Of a stretch of DNA of 6,681 nt, positions 1-6,205 are shown piece by piece; the stretch's first letter is position 1; every line of letters starts with the position of its first letter. The position numbers and the translations under genes were made by a program. The DNA lies in NCBI GenBank assembly GCA_903852955.1, contig CAINSH010000242.1, positions 1 through 6,681 on the forward strand. The letters run 5' to 3'. The stretch comes from an uncultured Actinomycetes bacterium (GTDB lineage Bacteria; Actinomycetota; Actinomycetes; Nanopelagicales; Nanopelagicaceae). The notes beneath the pieces were generated by a model. That model was given only the letters and a program-made list of their open reading frames with translations. It was not told the DNA's origin and made no database searches.

Positions 1-768
1 ATGTCAAAAGCATCGGTTGCAGACAATATTTTAAGAAGCGTTCAGCATCTGCGCCAACCAAAGAACCTAAAAGAAGTTGTATATGTTTCACAGCTAGAAC
101 TACTCAATGAGCGCATGCGTCCGATGGTTCCCCGAAACTGGTTTAGATTAGGTAGACCAAGACTTCTAGATTCGCAGCGACTTATTAAACGAGCTCTTGA
201 TATTGCGATTTCCTCCATAGCATTAGTACTCCTAGCTCCATTCTTTATCATTATTGCCCTGCTTATTAAATTGACCTCAAAAGGTCCAGTTTTCTATATC
301 AGCGAACGTGTAGGACGATTTAACAAGCCTTTTAGATTTATAAAATTTAGAACCATGATTGCAACCGCTGATCAAGAACGTAAAACAGCGTTAGGTGCAG
401 GTGTTGTTGAAAACCTAACTGACTACCATTCAGATTATCGAATTACTAAATTCGGTAAGTTCTTACGTAGATTTTCTATCGATGAAACCCCGCAGTTCCT
501 ACACGTGTTATACGGCAGCATGTCGCTGGTAGGACCACGACCAATCTTGTTTGAAGAATTATCCGACGTCCCAAATAACGCATCTATTCGCTTTATTGCT
601 AAGCCCGGCCTAACAGGAATCTGGCAAGTCAATGGCCGCAAATCAATTTTGTGGGATCAACGTATGCGCCAAGATTTACTGTATGTAGAGACTTGGACTT
701 TCTTAGGCGATATGAAATTGATTATTAAAACTTTCTTTACTGTGCTTAAAGGCCATGGCGCTGCATAG
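1..768 (+). CDS. Bacterial sugar transferase (polyprenyl-phosphate glycosyl-1-phosphate transferase)
   Basis: This is a 255-residue member of the bacterial sugar transferase family (PglC/WbaP/WcaJ catalytic domain). The family moves a sugar 1-phosphate from a nucleotide sugar to undecaprenyl phosphate at the inner face of the membrane, the first step of exopolysaccharide or surface glycan assembly. Visible signatures: KRALDI at 63-68 leading into one hydrophobic segment (about 66-90) with a central proline (P80), as in the re-entrant helix of these monotopic enzymes; KFRTM at 115-119; the Asp-Glu catalytic pair in DETPQ (161-165, usually DELPQ); SLVGPRP at 175-181; and KPGLTGIWQVNGR at 201-213. 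The first 60 residues are a polar extension. The long WbaP-type N-terminal domain is absent. The ATG is the first base of the window, so an upstream start or ribosome binding site cannot be checked. It ends one base before the stop of the convergent regulator. The sugar donor cannot be predicted. Confidence 0.93.
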   Translation: MSKASVADNILRSVQHLRQPKNLKEVVYVSQLELLNERMRPMVPRNWFRLGRPRLLDSQRLIKRALDIAISSIALVLLAPFFIIIALLIKLTSKGPVFYISERVGRFNKPFRFIKFRTMIATADQERKTALGAGVVENLTDYHSDYRITKFGKFLRRFSIDETPQFLHVLYGSMSLVGPRPILFEELSDVPNNASIRFIAKPGLTGIWQVNGRKSILWDQRMRQDLLYVETWTFLGDMKLIIKTFFTVLKGHGAA

Positions 769-769
769 G

Positions 770-1615
770 TTAAGGATTGGTTACCTGGGCTTTATACAGT
801 TGAGCCGCACGTTTGCGCCCATTGCAATTTAGTTTGGCATATATGCGAATACTCTCCTGGCGAATTGTGCTTTCGGAATAACCAAGAATCTCGCTGATCA
901 TGAGGTTTGTATATTCATCTGACATCATTTTCAATATCAAAGTTTGGCGTTCAGTCAAAGTCGCAAGAGATGTAACCTCTGAAGTGCTAATAGTGCGAAC
1001 TCTTAAGTTAACTTTGTTCTCTAAACTCTTAGAGTGGCGGAAAAAATTAAGCGAGACTAAGTCCGACAAAGTATGTAGAAAATCGGCAATCTCTTCACTA
1101 AATTCGATAGCTGGTAAAGCAAAGAAACCAATCACAGCGACAGGTTTATCATCGCGCTCTATAGGCATGGTAAAGAAAGTTTTGTGCTCGAATTCGGTTT
1201 CGAACTCTTTCATACTGGGGTAATCCCCACCCCAACTGGGTAATGTATTAATCCAAATTGTTTTCCGGTTGCGCAAAGAATCCGTCAAAGGGAAACCGTC
1301 AAAGAGGGTCAAATCTGTTGGGAAAGCTGCAAGCAAAATCGGATCAATGTTGCAATACGAAATCAGATCGACTCTATTGTGGCGATTGAGTGCGCATACA
1401 AACGCCGAACTAACTTCAATTTCGACCAATACTTGATCAACTAGGTATTTAAGAACTTCATCCAATGTCCGCAGCTGGTGATTTAAAAAGGCAGCCAGAT
1501 CAGAAACTTTATTTGTAAAAATAATCGTTCTCCCCGTCAGATTTAAACCCGTTTTCAAAGATTGAAATATGGGGTTTTTACCATGCGAGGCAATTAAAGT
1601 CCGCTCCGCTGACAA
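770..1615 (-). CDS. LuxR-family transcriptional regulator with N-terminal GAF-like sensor domain
   Basis: A 281-residue DNA-binding regulator. Residues about 219-275 form a LuxR/NarL-type helix-turn-helix: LTERQTLILKMM opens it, followed by SEILGYSESTIRQESIRIYAKL, in which the STIRQESIRIYAKL part is the recognition-helix region. Residues about 38-195 look like a divergent GAF-type sensor fold, with alternating strands, a TDSLRNRKTIWI stretch and a late PVAVIGFFAL strand. There is no receiver domain with a phosphoacceptor aspartate, so it probably senses a ligand or partner directly. The start shown is a TTG with no good Shine-Dalgarno sequence. An in-frame stop at 1715-1717 lies upstream and no ATG or GTG occurs between them, so the true start is this TTG or a site further inside. 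It converges on the sugar transferase with a one-base gap, leaving no room for a terminator between them. Its target is unknown; polysaccharide control is only a guess from position. Confidence 0.85.
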   Translation of the reverse strand: MSAERTLIASHGKNPIFQSLKTGLNLTGRTIIFTNKVSDLAAFLNHQLRTLDEVLKYLVDQVLVEIEVSSAFVCALNRHNRVDLISYCNIDPILLAAFPTDLTLFDGFPLTDSLRNRKTIWINTLPSWGGDYPSMKEFETEFEHKTFFTMPIERDDKPVAVIGFFALPAIEFSEEIADFLHTLSDLVSLNFFRHSKSLENKVNLRVRTISTSEVTSLATLTERQTLILKMMSDEYTNLMISEILGYSESTIRQESIRIYAKLNCNGRKRAAQLYKAQVTNP

Positions 1616-1624
1616 AGTTGGCGC

Positions 1625-1660
1625 ATTGTCTTTGATTGTCCGGTCAGGGTTTGTCCTGAC
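1625..1660. promoter_or_regulatory. Repeat cluster upstream of the LuxR-type gene
   Basis: ATTGTC occurs at 1625-1630 and again at 1635-1640, exactly ten bases apart (one helical turn). A related TTTGTC follows at 1650-1655. An inverted repeat, GTCAGG (1643-1648) with CCTGAC (1655-1660) around a six-base spacer, overlaps the last copy. A further near copy, ATTGTCTGGACA at 1717-1728, matches ATTGTCCGGTCA at 1635-1646 in ten of twelve positions. All sites lie just upstream of the minus-strand regulator's start, where operators or an autoregulatory site would be expected. No convincing -10/-35 pair was seen. Binding of any protein is inference. Confidence 0.3.
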
Positions 1661-1792
1661 ATTTTGCGCGTGAATTAACCCCCAAAACTCGTAGTTGAGC
1701 GATATCCGGCTACGTCATTGTCTGGACATTGACTTAAATCCCAGTTGAGAACCTCCGAGACTGTGCACCTCACGCACGGATTGGGAGGAAAA

Positions 1793-2083
1793 GTGTTTTC
1801 AATCGTAAGACACCACAAACCCTCGATCAGTGTTGAGAACTGTGCAACTGGTAAATCTGTAGCAACTATCAACGTTGGCAGAGATCACAGTGACAAGAAT
1901 TTAAACATAACAATCAAAGATTTAGCAAACCCACATGCGGTTAAAAGAGTAATTGTTACAGCTATTTCTAAAGATGGAAAAGCCGTGATCACTACCTCAA
2001 AACCGATTAGGAAGGGAACGATTATTACTGCAACTCTAGATAATGAAATAATCCTCACACAGTTAGTTTCAAAAATACGATGA
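1793..2083 (+). CDS. Small beta-rich hypothetical protein, possibly a gene remnant
   Basis: This 96-codon frame starts at a GTG preceded by GGGAGG, four bases upstream, which is a short spacing. An in-frame TTG at 1745 would add 16 residues but has no ribosome binding site. The product is not one I can name. It shows alternating short strands typical of a beta-sandwich module: KSVATINVGRD, NLNITIKDLA, VKRVIVTAISKDGKAVITT, KGTIITATL. This pattern recalls C-terminal repeat-like modules of secreted actinobacterial surface proteins, but there is no signal peptide, so it may be the surviving tail of a larger gene. Codon choice is like its neighbours. The same frame stays open after the TGA at 2081-2083 until a TAG at 2225-2227. 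An antisense frame at 1885-2193 is also open but its product looks less protein-like. Whether this frame is translated is uncertain. Confidence 0.35.
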   Translation: MFSIVRHHKPSISVENCATGKSVATINVGRDHSDKNLNITIKDLANPHAVKRVIVTAISKDGKAVITTSKPIRKGTIITATLDNEIILTQLVSKIR

Positions 2084-2227
2084 CGCAAACCGTATTCGCG
2101 CTTAAGAAAAAATCTGACGATATTGCAGGCGAGATTAATTCCCACACCTGTTTCTATTGCTGGGTTTGGCGTTTCAACTGCCCGGATTCTCATTAATCAA
2201 CAACGCCTTGGTCTACCCAATGATTAG
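2084..2227 (+). pseudogene. In-frame continuation after the TGA, possible decayed coding sequence
   Basis: Directly after the TGA that ends the preceding small frame, the same frame continues for 47 codons to a TAG at 2225-2227. Its second half (2135-2224) reads like real protein: LIPTPVSIAGFGVSTARILI then NQQRLGLPND. There is no good start codon of its own (only a TTG at 2123, without a ribosome binding site). An ATG at 2080, overlapping the TGA, opens another frame that encodes MTQTVFALKKKSDDIAGEI before degenerating and stopping at 2194-2196. Protein-like text therefore moves between frames, which is what one or two old indels in a former gene would leave. Chance is not excluded and I recognise no family. 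Confidence 0.2.
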
Positions 2228-2300
2228 ATGGGTACTTGCCTATGTAGTGTGCCTTGCAGTTGTCTTAGTTTTTAACTACGGGGCCCATAAAAACGATTAA
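2220..2300 (+). CDS. Micro-ORF: 26-residue single-helix membrane peptide
   Basis: An ATG at 2220-2222 opens 26 codons to a TAA at 2298-2300. The peptide begins MIRWVLAYVV and ends NYGAHKND. Residues 4-19 are strongly hydrophobic, giving a single membrane span with a positive N-terminal residue (R3) and a polar tail. The start overlaps the TAG of the preceding frame (2225-2227), an arrangement seen in translational coupling. There is no Shine-Dalgarno sequence. It lies 39 bases upstream of the permease-monooxygenase fusion on the same strand. Tiny single-helix subunits accompany some transporters (KdpF with the Kdp pump, MetS with MetP), which makes a partner role conceivable, but no homology to those is claimed. 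It may equally be a fragment of decayed sequence. Confidence 0.27.
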   Translation: MIRWVLAYVVCLAVVLVFNYGAHKND

Positions 2301-2315
2301 TCTCTAGATTCTCCA

Positions 2316-2329
2316 TGCCATTAATGGCA
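2316..2329. promoter_or_regulatory. Perfect 14-bp palindrome just upstream of the permease-monooxygenase start
   Basis: TGCCATTAATGGCA is its own reverse complement and ends ten bases before the ATG at 2340. On DNA it looks like the operator of a dimeric repressor. In RNA it could form a five-pair stem with a TTAA loop close to the start codon. A loose -10 match, TAGATT, lies at 2305-2310 and would place transcription start near 2317, inside the palindrome, but no -35 was recognised. Perfect symmetry at this length next to a start codon is unlikely to be chance, though the regulator is unknown. Confidence 0.45.
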
Positions 2330-2339
2330 CACTCTGCGG

Positions 2340-5156
2340 ATGAGTAAGAAGGAACGCAAAGCATCTACCGCCTTAATCCGAGATCGCCGAACTTTATCCA
2401 CCCAACGAATTGTCTTCCTGGTTATCGCCGCAGCCGCCCCACTAGCTGCCATGATCGGCAACGTTCCGCTGGCAATGGTGTACGGAAACGGCGCCGGCCT
2501 ACCCGTTGCTTATGCAGTAGCTGCAGTCGTTCTTATCTGTTTTTCAATCGGCTACGCCGCCATGAGCCGGCGAATAATTAACACCGGCGCTTTTTATACA
2601 TATATATCTAGGGCCCTTGGAAAAGACATTGGTGTTGGCGCGGCTTATTTAGCGCTTACTTCGTACACCGCAATGACATGTGGTCTTGCTGGAGCCTTTG
2701 GCTATTTTATGCACGAACTTATTCTTTCTGCCGCAGCAGTTTCAATTCCTTGGTTCGCACTATCTGCAATTGGAATCGCAATTGTTGCACTTCTTGGATA
2801 TCGCTCAGTCGATCTATCTGCCAAAATTTTGGGCTTTTTAATGATTGCCGAATTTGCCGTACTAGTTGTCTTTGAAATTATCGTAATTGCTAAGAATGGT
2901 TTCTCAGCATTTCCGCTAGAAAGTTTTACTTACAAGCAGGCTACGTCTGGGCCTTTTGGTATCGCAGCGTTGATCGCCTTTACAAGTTTTATCGGATTTG
3001 AATCTGCCGCCCTTTATGGCGAAGAAACAAATAACCCAGAGAAAAGCATTCCCCGCGCTACTTATATCGCTGTTACAACAGTTGGAATTTTCTATGTATT
3101 TACAACATGGGTCATTATTGGGGCCACCGGAGTAGATAAGTTAAAAACACAAGCACAAGCCGATGGCGGAGTATTTGTACTTAACTTATTGAATCAATAT
3201 GGTGGAGAAGTCCTTTTTGATATCGGCGCAGTCCTTTTGTGCACCAGCGTTTTGGCGGGTTATTCCGCACTTCACAACGCGGCAAGTCGTTACCTTTTTG
3301 CCCTTGGCCGCGAAAATATCGCGCCAGCTAAATTCGGTGACTATCACAAAGATTTTTTCAGCCCACACATTGCCAGTCTTGCAATTACTGCCGTCTCATC
3401 AATTGTTGCTATCGCGTTTGCAGCAAGCGGGGCAGATCCTTACAAAGTTTTCGCCGCAAGCTTGATTGCCGTGGGCACTCTTGGCATTGTTGCTTTGCAG
3501 GCTTTTGCGTCATTATCGGTAGTAGTTTTCTTTTGGCGCCGAAAAGATAGAAAAATCTGGCAGGGATTAATCGCACCTTTTATTGGATTTATTGGCCTTA
3601 TGGGCGCATTTATTCTGGCTGCAACGCACTACAACACGCTTACTGGTTCAGATAACAAGCTGATTAACCTGGTTCCTGTTCTACTTATTTTTATCACTAT
3701 CGGCGGAATCATCAATGGCATACGAATCAAGCGCAACAAACCTGTGGTTTATGCCAAGTTAGCATCGACTCAACTTCGTTCTAAAAAAGAGGTTGATTAC
3801 GTTGCGCCGCAAGTTAATTACACCCAAAAGTATTGTTTGGTTGGCGCCGGTCCTGCCGGATTAGTAATGGCAAGAGCGCTGATTAAAGAAGGCGTTCCAT
3901 TTGATTGGTATGAACGCCACAGCGATGTTGGCGGAATCTGGGATATGAATAATCCAGGTACACCGATGTATGACACCGCCCATTTTATTTCCTCTAAATA
4001 CACCAGTGGTTTTTACGGTTACCCAATGCCTAAAGAATTTCCTGACTATCCATCGTGGAAACAGATTTTGGAATACATCCGCGGTTTTGCCGATGCTTAT
4101 GATTTAAAGCGCCGCGTTAACTTTGGTGTCTCAGTTGTTCAAGCTAATCCACTTAAAGATGACACATGGCAAGTTTCACTTTCAAATGGCACAACCCAAA
4201 CATATGAAGGAGTAATTAACGCCACCGGAGTTACGTGGCATGCAAATCGCCCAACGATAAAAGGTGAAGAAAAATTTAGAGGCACAATCATTCACTCCGT
4301 TGATTACCGCACACCAACGGTGTTTTCAGGCAAGCACGTTCTAATTGTCGGTGCTGGTAACTCTGGTGTAGATATCGCATCGGATGCTGCCAAGTATGCC
4401 GATCAAGCTTTCTTCTCGGTACGCCGCGGATATCGATTTATTCCAAAATACATTTTTGGCGTTCCAACCGATGCGCTTATCTCAGGAAAGATTGCACCAC
4501 CAAAAGGTGTTTCTATTTCGGGTGATGTAACAAAAATGATCGACACATTAGTGGGTGACCTAACCCGTTATGGATTACCAAAGCCAGATCACGATTTACT
4601 GGCAAGCCACCCCATCATGAACACCCAAGTCCTGCACCATTTAGGTCATGGCGATTTAATTGCAAAGCCTGACATCGAAGAAATAACCCAGAATGGCGTT
4701 ATTTTCAAGGATGGTTCGCACGTTGATTTAGATTTAATAGTTCTTGCAACTGGGTATTCATATTCAGTTCCGTATCTAGAACAAAACGATGATGAATGGA
4801 AAGATGGAAGACCGCAGCTGTACTTACGAATTCTTTCTAGAAAACACCCAAACCTTTATTTCATTGGCTATGCAGAGTTTGCCGATGCGGCATACAAGCG
4901 CTTTGATGAAATGGCACAGATGGTTGTTATCGATATTCGGGCAAGAGCCACAGGCCTTCATTACCCAGAGCTGTTAGAACTTCGCCGCAGCGATAACCCA
5001 GATTTAGCTGGCGGCCACAAATACATTCAAAGTCCGCGCCACACTAACTACATCGAAGTTGAGACGTACTTAAATTACTTAGCCATTCTTCGTGATCGTT
5101 TTGATTGGCCTGAAGTTGATGACACTACGTATCGAAGTTTGCTTAACTCTCAATAA
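2340..5156 (+). CDS. APC-family permease fused to flavin-containing monooxygenase
   Basis: A 938-residue two-domain protein. Residues about 20-462 are an amino acid-polyamine-organocation (APC) permease with about 12 hydrophobic segments. Key segments are APLAAMIGNVPLAMVYGNG (34-52) in the first helix region, YAAMSRRIINTGAFYTY (72-88), and the helix-6 hallmark GFESAALYGEETNNPEKSIP (219-238). A polar linker (about 463-495) leads to a complete class B flavin monooxygenase (about 497-935): FAD-binding GAGPAG (502-507), the FMO identity motif FRGTIIHSVDY (646-656), NADPH-binding GAGNSG (671-676) and ATGY (803-806). The family uses NADPH and oxygen to oxygenate nitrogen or sulfur nucleophiles. An even helix count puts the oxygenase in the cytoplasm. 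The ATG is fixed by an in-frame stop at 2322-2324 and has no clear Shine-Dalgarno sequence. No start with a ribosome binding site exists in the linker, so this is a genuine single frame. Substrate unknown; an imported amine or amino acid is the natural inference. The 3' end overlaps the next gene. Confidence 0.93.
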   Translation: MSKKERKASTALIRDRRTLSTQRIVFLVIAAAAPLAAMIGNVPLAMVYGNGAGLPVAYAVAAVVLICFSIGYAAMSRRIINTGAFYTYISRALGKDIGVGAAYLALTSYTAMTCGLAGAFGYFMHELILSAAAVSIPWFALSAIGIAIVALLGYRSVDLSAKILGFLMIAEFAVLVVFEIIVIAKNGFSAFPLESFTYKQATSGPFGIAALIAFTSFIGFESAALYGEETNNPEKSIPRATYIAVTTVGIFYVFTTWVIIGATGVDKLKTQAQADGGVFVLNLLNQYGGEVLFDIGAVLLCTSVLAGYSALHNAASRYLFALGRENIAPAKFGDYHKDFFSPHIASLAITAVSSIVAIAFAASGADPYKVFAASLIAVGTLGIVALQAFASLSVVVFFWRRKDRKIWQGLIAPFIGFIGLMGAFILAATHYNTLTGSDNKLINLVPVLLIFITIGGIINGIRIKRNKPVVYAKLASTQLRSKKEVDYVAPQVNYTQKYCLVGAGPAGLVMARALIKEGVPFDWYERHSDVGGIWDMNNPGTPMYDTAHFISSKYTSGFYGYPMPKEFPDYPSWKQILEYIRGFADAYDLKRRVNFGVSVVQANPLKDDTWQVSLSNGTTQTYEGVINATGVTWHANRPTIKGEEKFRGTIIHSVDYRTPTVFSGKHVLIVGAGNSGVDIASDAAKYADQAFFSVRRGYRFIPKYIFGVPTDALISGKIAPPKGVSISGDVTKMIDTLVGDLTRYGLPKPDHDLLASHPIMNTQVLHHLGHGDLIAKPDIEEITQNGVIFKDGSHVDLDLIVLATGYSYSVPYLEQNDDEWKDGRPQLYLRILSRKHPNLYFIGYAEFADAAYKRFDEMAQMVVIDIRARATGLHYPELLELRRSDNPDLAGGHKYIQSPRHTNYIEVETYLNYLAILRDRFDWPEVDDTTYRSLLNSQ

Positions 5157-6015
5157 TTTCCCACACACCATTTACTTGGCGTGCAATTCCACGGAGTTCG
5201 AGCTCCTTTAAATAGCGCTTATGGCCGCGATCGCCTTTGCCAACAAAGAGCGGCATAAGTTTAGGAAGCGCGCTTGGAAATAACATAGCGATACGAACCA
5301 ACCATGACTCACTAGGCTTTGGATAAACCTCAAAACGTGGCTTATCTAGCATTTTAATAAAGGCTTTAACCACATCTTCAGTTTTTTGCGGTGGATCCAT
5401 AAACTGCAATGAATTTCCGCCTTCAACCGCTTCACGTTGCAACATTGGCGTATCCGTAGCCGATGGCATGATTGAACCGGCCTTAATTCCCTTAGCTGCA
5501 AAATCTAAACTCATGGATAACATGGCGCCACGCAAACCAAACTTGGAAATCGTATAAAGCGGAGTTTCGCCCAAAGGAAAGATTCCACCTAAAGAAACCG
5601 TAGTTATTAAGCGTGCGTCTGCCGACTTCTTCAGTAAATCGATACAGCTACGGATTATTACAAGTGGAGACCGAAGATTAATATCTAGTTCATATTCGAT
5701 GCTTTCAATAGAGCGTTCATCAAATCTATCCGTTGTTGTAATGGCCGCGTTTGGAATAAGAACATCAATGCGCCCATATTTATCGCCAATTTCTTTTATC
5801 GCTTTTGCAATTGCGCTTCTATCTGTCAGATCAATGGCTATGTAGTGATGGCCAGTGCCTGAAAGCTGTGCAATAACGTTTTCTAGACGTTCCTTATTTA
5901 GATCAAGTAAAACCATTTGGGCACCGCGGGATGCAAATTCGCGAGCTAAGTGAGACCCAATTCCGCCTGCCCCACCCGTAATTACAATTACTTTGCCCGT
6001 GTAGTTAAATTTCAT
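5143..6015 (-). CDS. Short-chain dehydrogenase/reductase (SDR) family oxidoreductase
   Basis: A 290-residue classical-type SDR, an NAD(P)-dependent enzyme interconverting alcohols and ketones. Numbered from the ATG at 6013-6015: the cofactor loop TGGAGGIG is at 13-20; D38 ends strand 2, which hints at a preference for NAD(H) over NADP(H); NAA (89-91) stands in for the usual NAG; N113 is the structural asparagine; and S141, Y154 and K158 (YTISK) form the catalytic triad. The tail after about 235 is longer than in minimal 250-residue SDRs and carries a semi-hydrophobic WLVRIAMLFPSALPKLMPLF stretch that could touch the membrane. A TTG at 6031-6033 would add six residues. I prefer the ATG because it matches family N-termini and has a well-placed -10 element for leaderless transcription. 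It is convergent with the permease-monooxygenase gene and overlaps it by 14 bp. The substrate is not predictable. Confidence 0.92.
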   Translation of the reverse strand: MKFNYTGKVIVITGGAGGIGSHLAREFASRGAQMVLLDLNKERLENVIAQLSGTGHHYIAIDLTDRSAIAKAIKEIGDKYGRIDVLIPNAAITTTDRFDERSIESIEYELDINLRSPLVIIRSCIDLLKKSADARLITTVSLGGIFPLGETPLYTISKFGLRGAMLSMSLDFAAKGIKAGSIMPSATDTPMLQREAVEGGNSLQFMDPPQKTEDVVKAFIKMLDKPRFEVYPKPSESWLVRIAMLFPSALPKLMPLFVGKGDRGHKRYLKELELRGIARQVNGVWEIIES

Positions 6016-6021
6016 AAAGGA

Positions 6022-6027
6022 AGGGTA
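6022..6027 (-). promoter_or_regulatory. Candidate -10 element for leaderless SDR transcript
   Basis: Read on the minus strand, TACCCT occupies exactly -12 to -7 relative to the A of the SDR gene's ATG and fits the TANNNT pattern of actinobacterial -10 boxes. With transcription starting at that A, the message would be leaderless, which would explain the lack of a Shine-Dalgarno sequence. There is no clear -35. A six-base degenerate pattern can occur by chance. Confidence 0.35.
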
Positions 6028-6091
6028 CTTCAACGAACCTTATGAATGGAGTTCTTGAATCCTGTTTAGTCACCGAGTGTTCACTTCCTTG

Positions 6092-6191
6092 TAATTTAGT
6101 TTCTCGATTTCGGACAAATTGCACACCTAAACTCTCCAACCAAACCTGGGAGTCGAAACCCAGGAATCACATTGCCTTCAGGACTAAATTA
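6092..6191 (+). ncRNA. Possible structured cis-regulatory RNA leader of the solute-binding protein gene
   Basis: The 5' leader contains nested complementary segments. TAATTTAGT (6092-6100) pairs perfectly with ACTAAATTA (6183-6191), and two T-G pairs extend it to 6102/6181, giving an 11-pair closing stem. Inside it, CCTGGG (6145-6150) pairs with CCCAGG (6159-6164) around an eight-base loop. That loop's TCGAAA (6153-6158) can pair with TTTCGG (6108-6113), which would be a pseudoknot. ACTCTC (6131-6136) can instead pair with GGGAGT (6148-6153), excluding the hairpin. The Shine-Dalgarno sequence begins two bases after the closing stem. This resembles riboswitch architecture, but I recognise no known class, and pairing by eye overestimates structure. 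No poly-T follows the hairpin, so it is not an intrinsic terminator. Confidence 0.35.
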
Positions 6192-6194
6192 AAA

Positions 6195-6198
6195 GGAG
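6195..6198 (+). promoter_or_regulatory. Shine-Dalgarno site deciding a GTG start
   Basis: GGAG within AAAAGGAGAA sits seven bases before the GTG at 6206-6208. It is the clearest ribosome binding site in the window and fixes the start of the solute-binding protein gene, whose next codons give a textbook signal peptide. GGAGA (6195-6199) is complementary to TCTCC at 6133-6137 in the same leader. Confidence 0.8.
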
Positions 6199-6205
6199 AA
6201 TTAGA

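Noticed and set aside
900..1223. Plus-strand open frame of 107 codons inside the LuxR-type regulator gene
   Set aside because: It lies wholly antisense to a gene with clear family motifs, and its product shows no recognisable domain.
1885..2193. Minus-strand open frame of 102 codons with a hydrophobic C-terminal half
   Set aside because: It overlaps the small beta-rich plus-strand frame, has no recognisable motif, and its hydrophobic stretch is the complement of lysine- and isoleucine-rich codons. Kept only as an alternative in the notes on that frame.
3724..3830. Hidden internal start that would separate the monooxygenase from the permease
   Set aside because: The linker region has no in-frame ATG and the in-frame GTG at residue 469 has no ribosome binding site, so a fusion is the better reading.
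2340..5156. Baeyer-Villiger monooxygenase identity for the flavin domain
   Set aside because: The diagnostic motif at 646-656 ends in Tyr, as in FMO-type enzymes, not in the Trp found in Baeyer-Villiger enzymes.
6145..6164. Intrinsic terminator or tRNA T-arm
   Set aside because: No T-tract follows the stem, and the eight-base loop between six-pair arms does not match the seven-base TTCRANY loop with a five-pair stem. No acceptor or anticodon arm is present.
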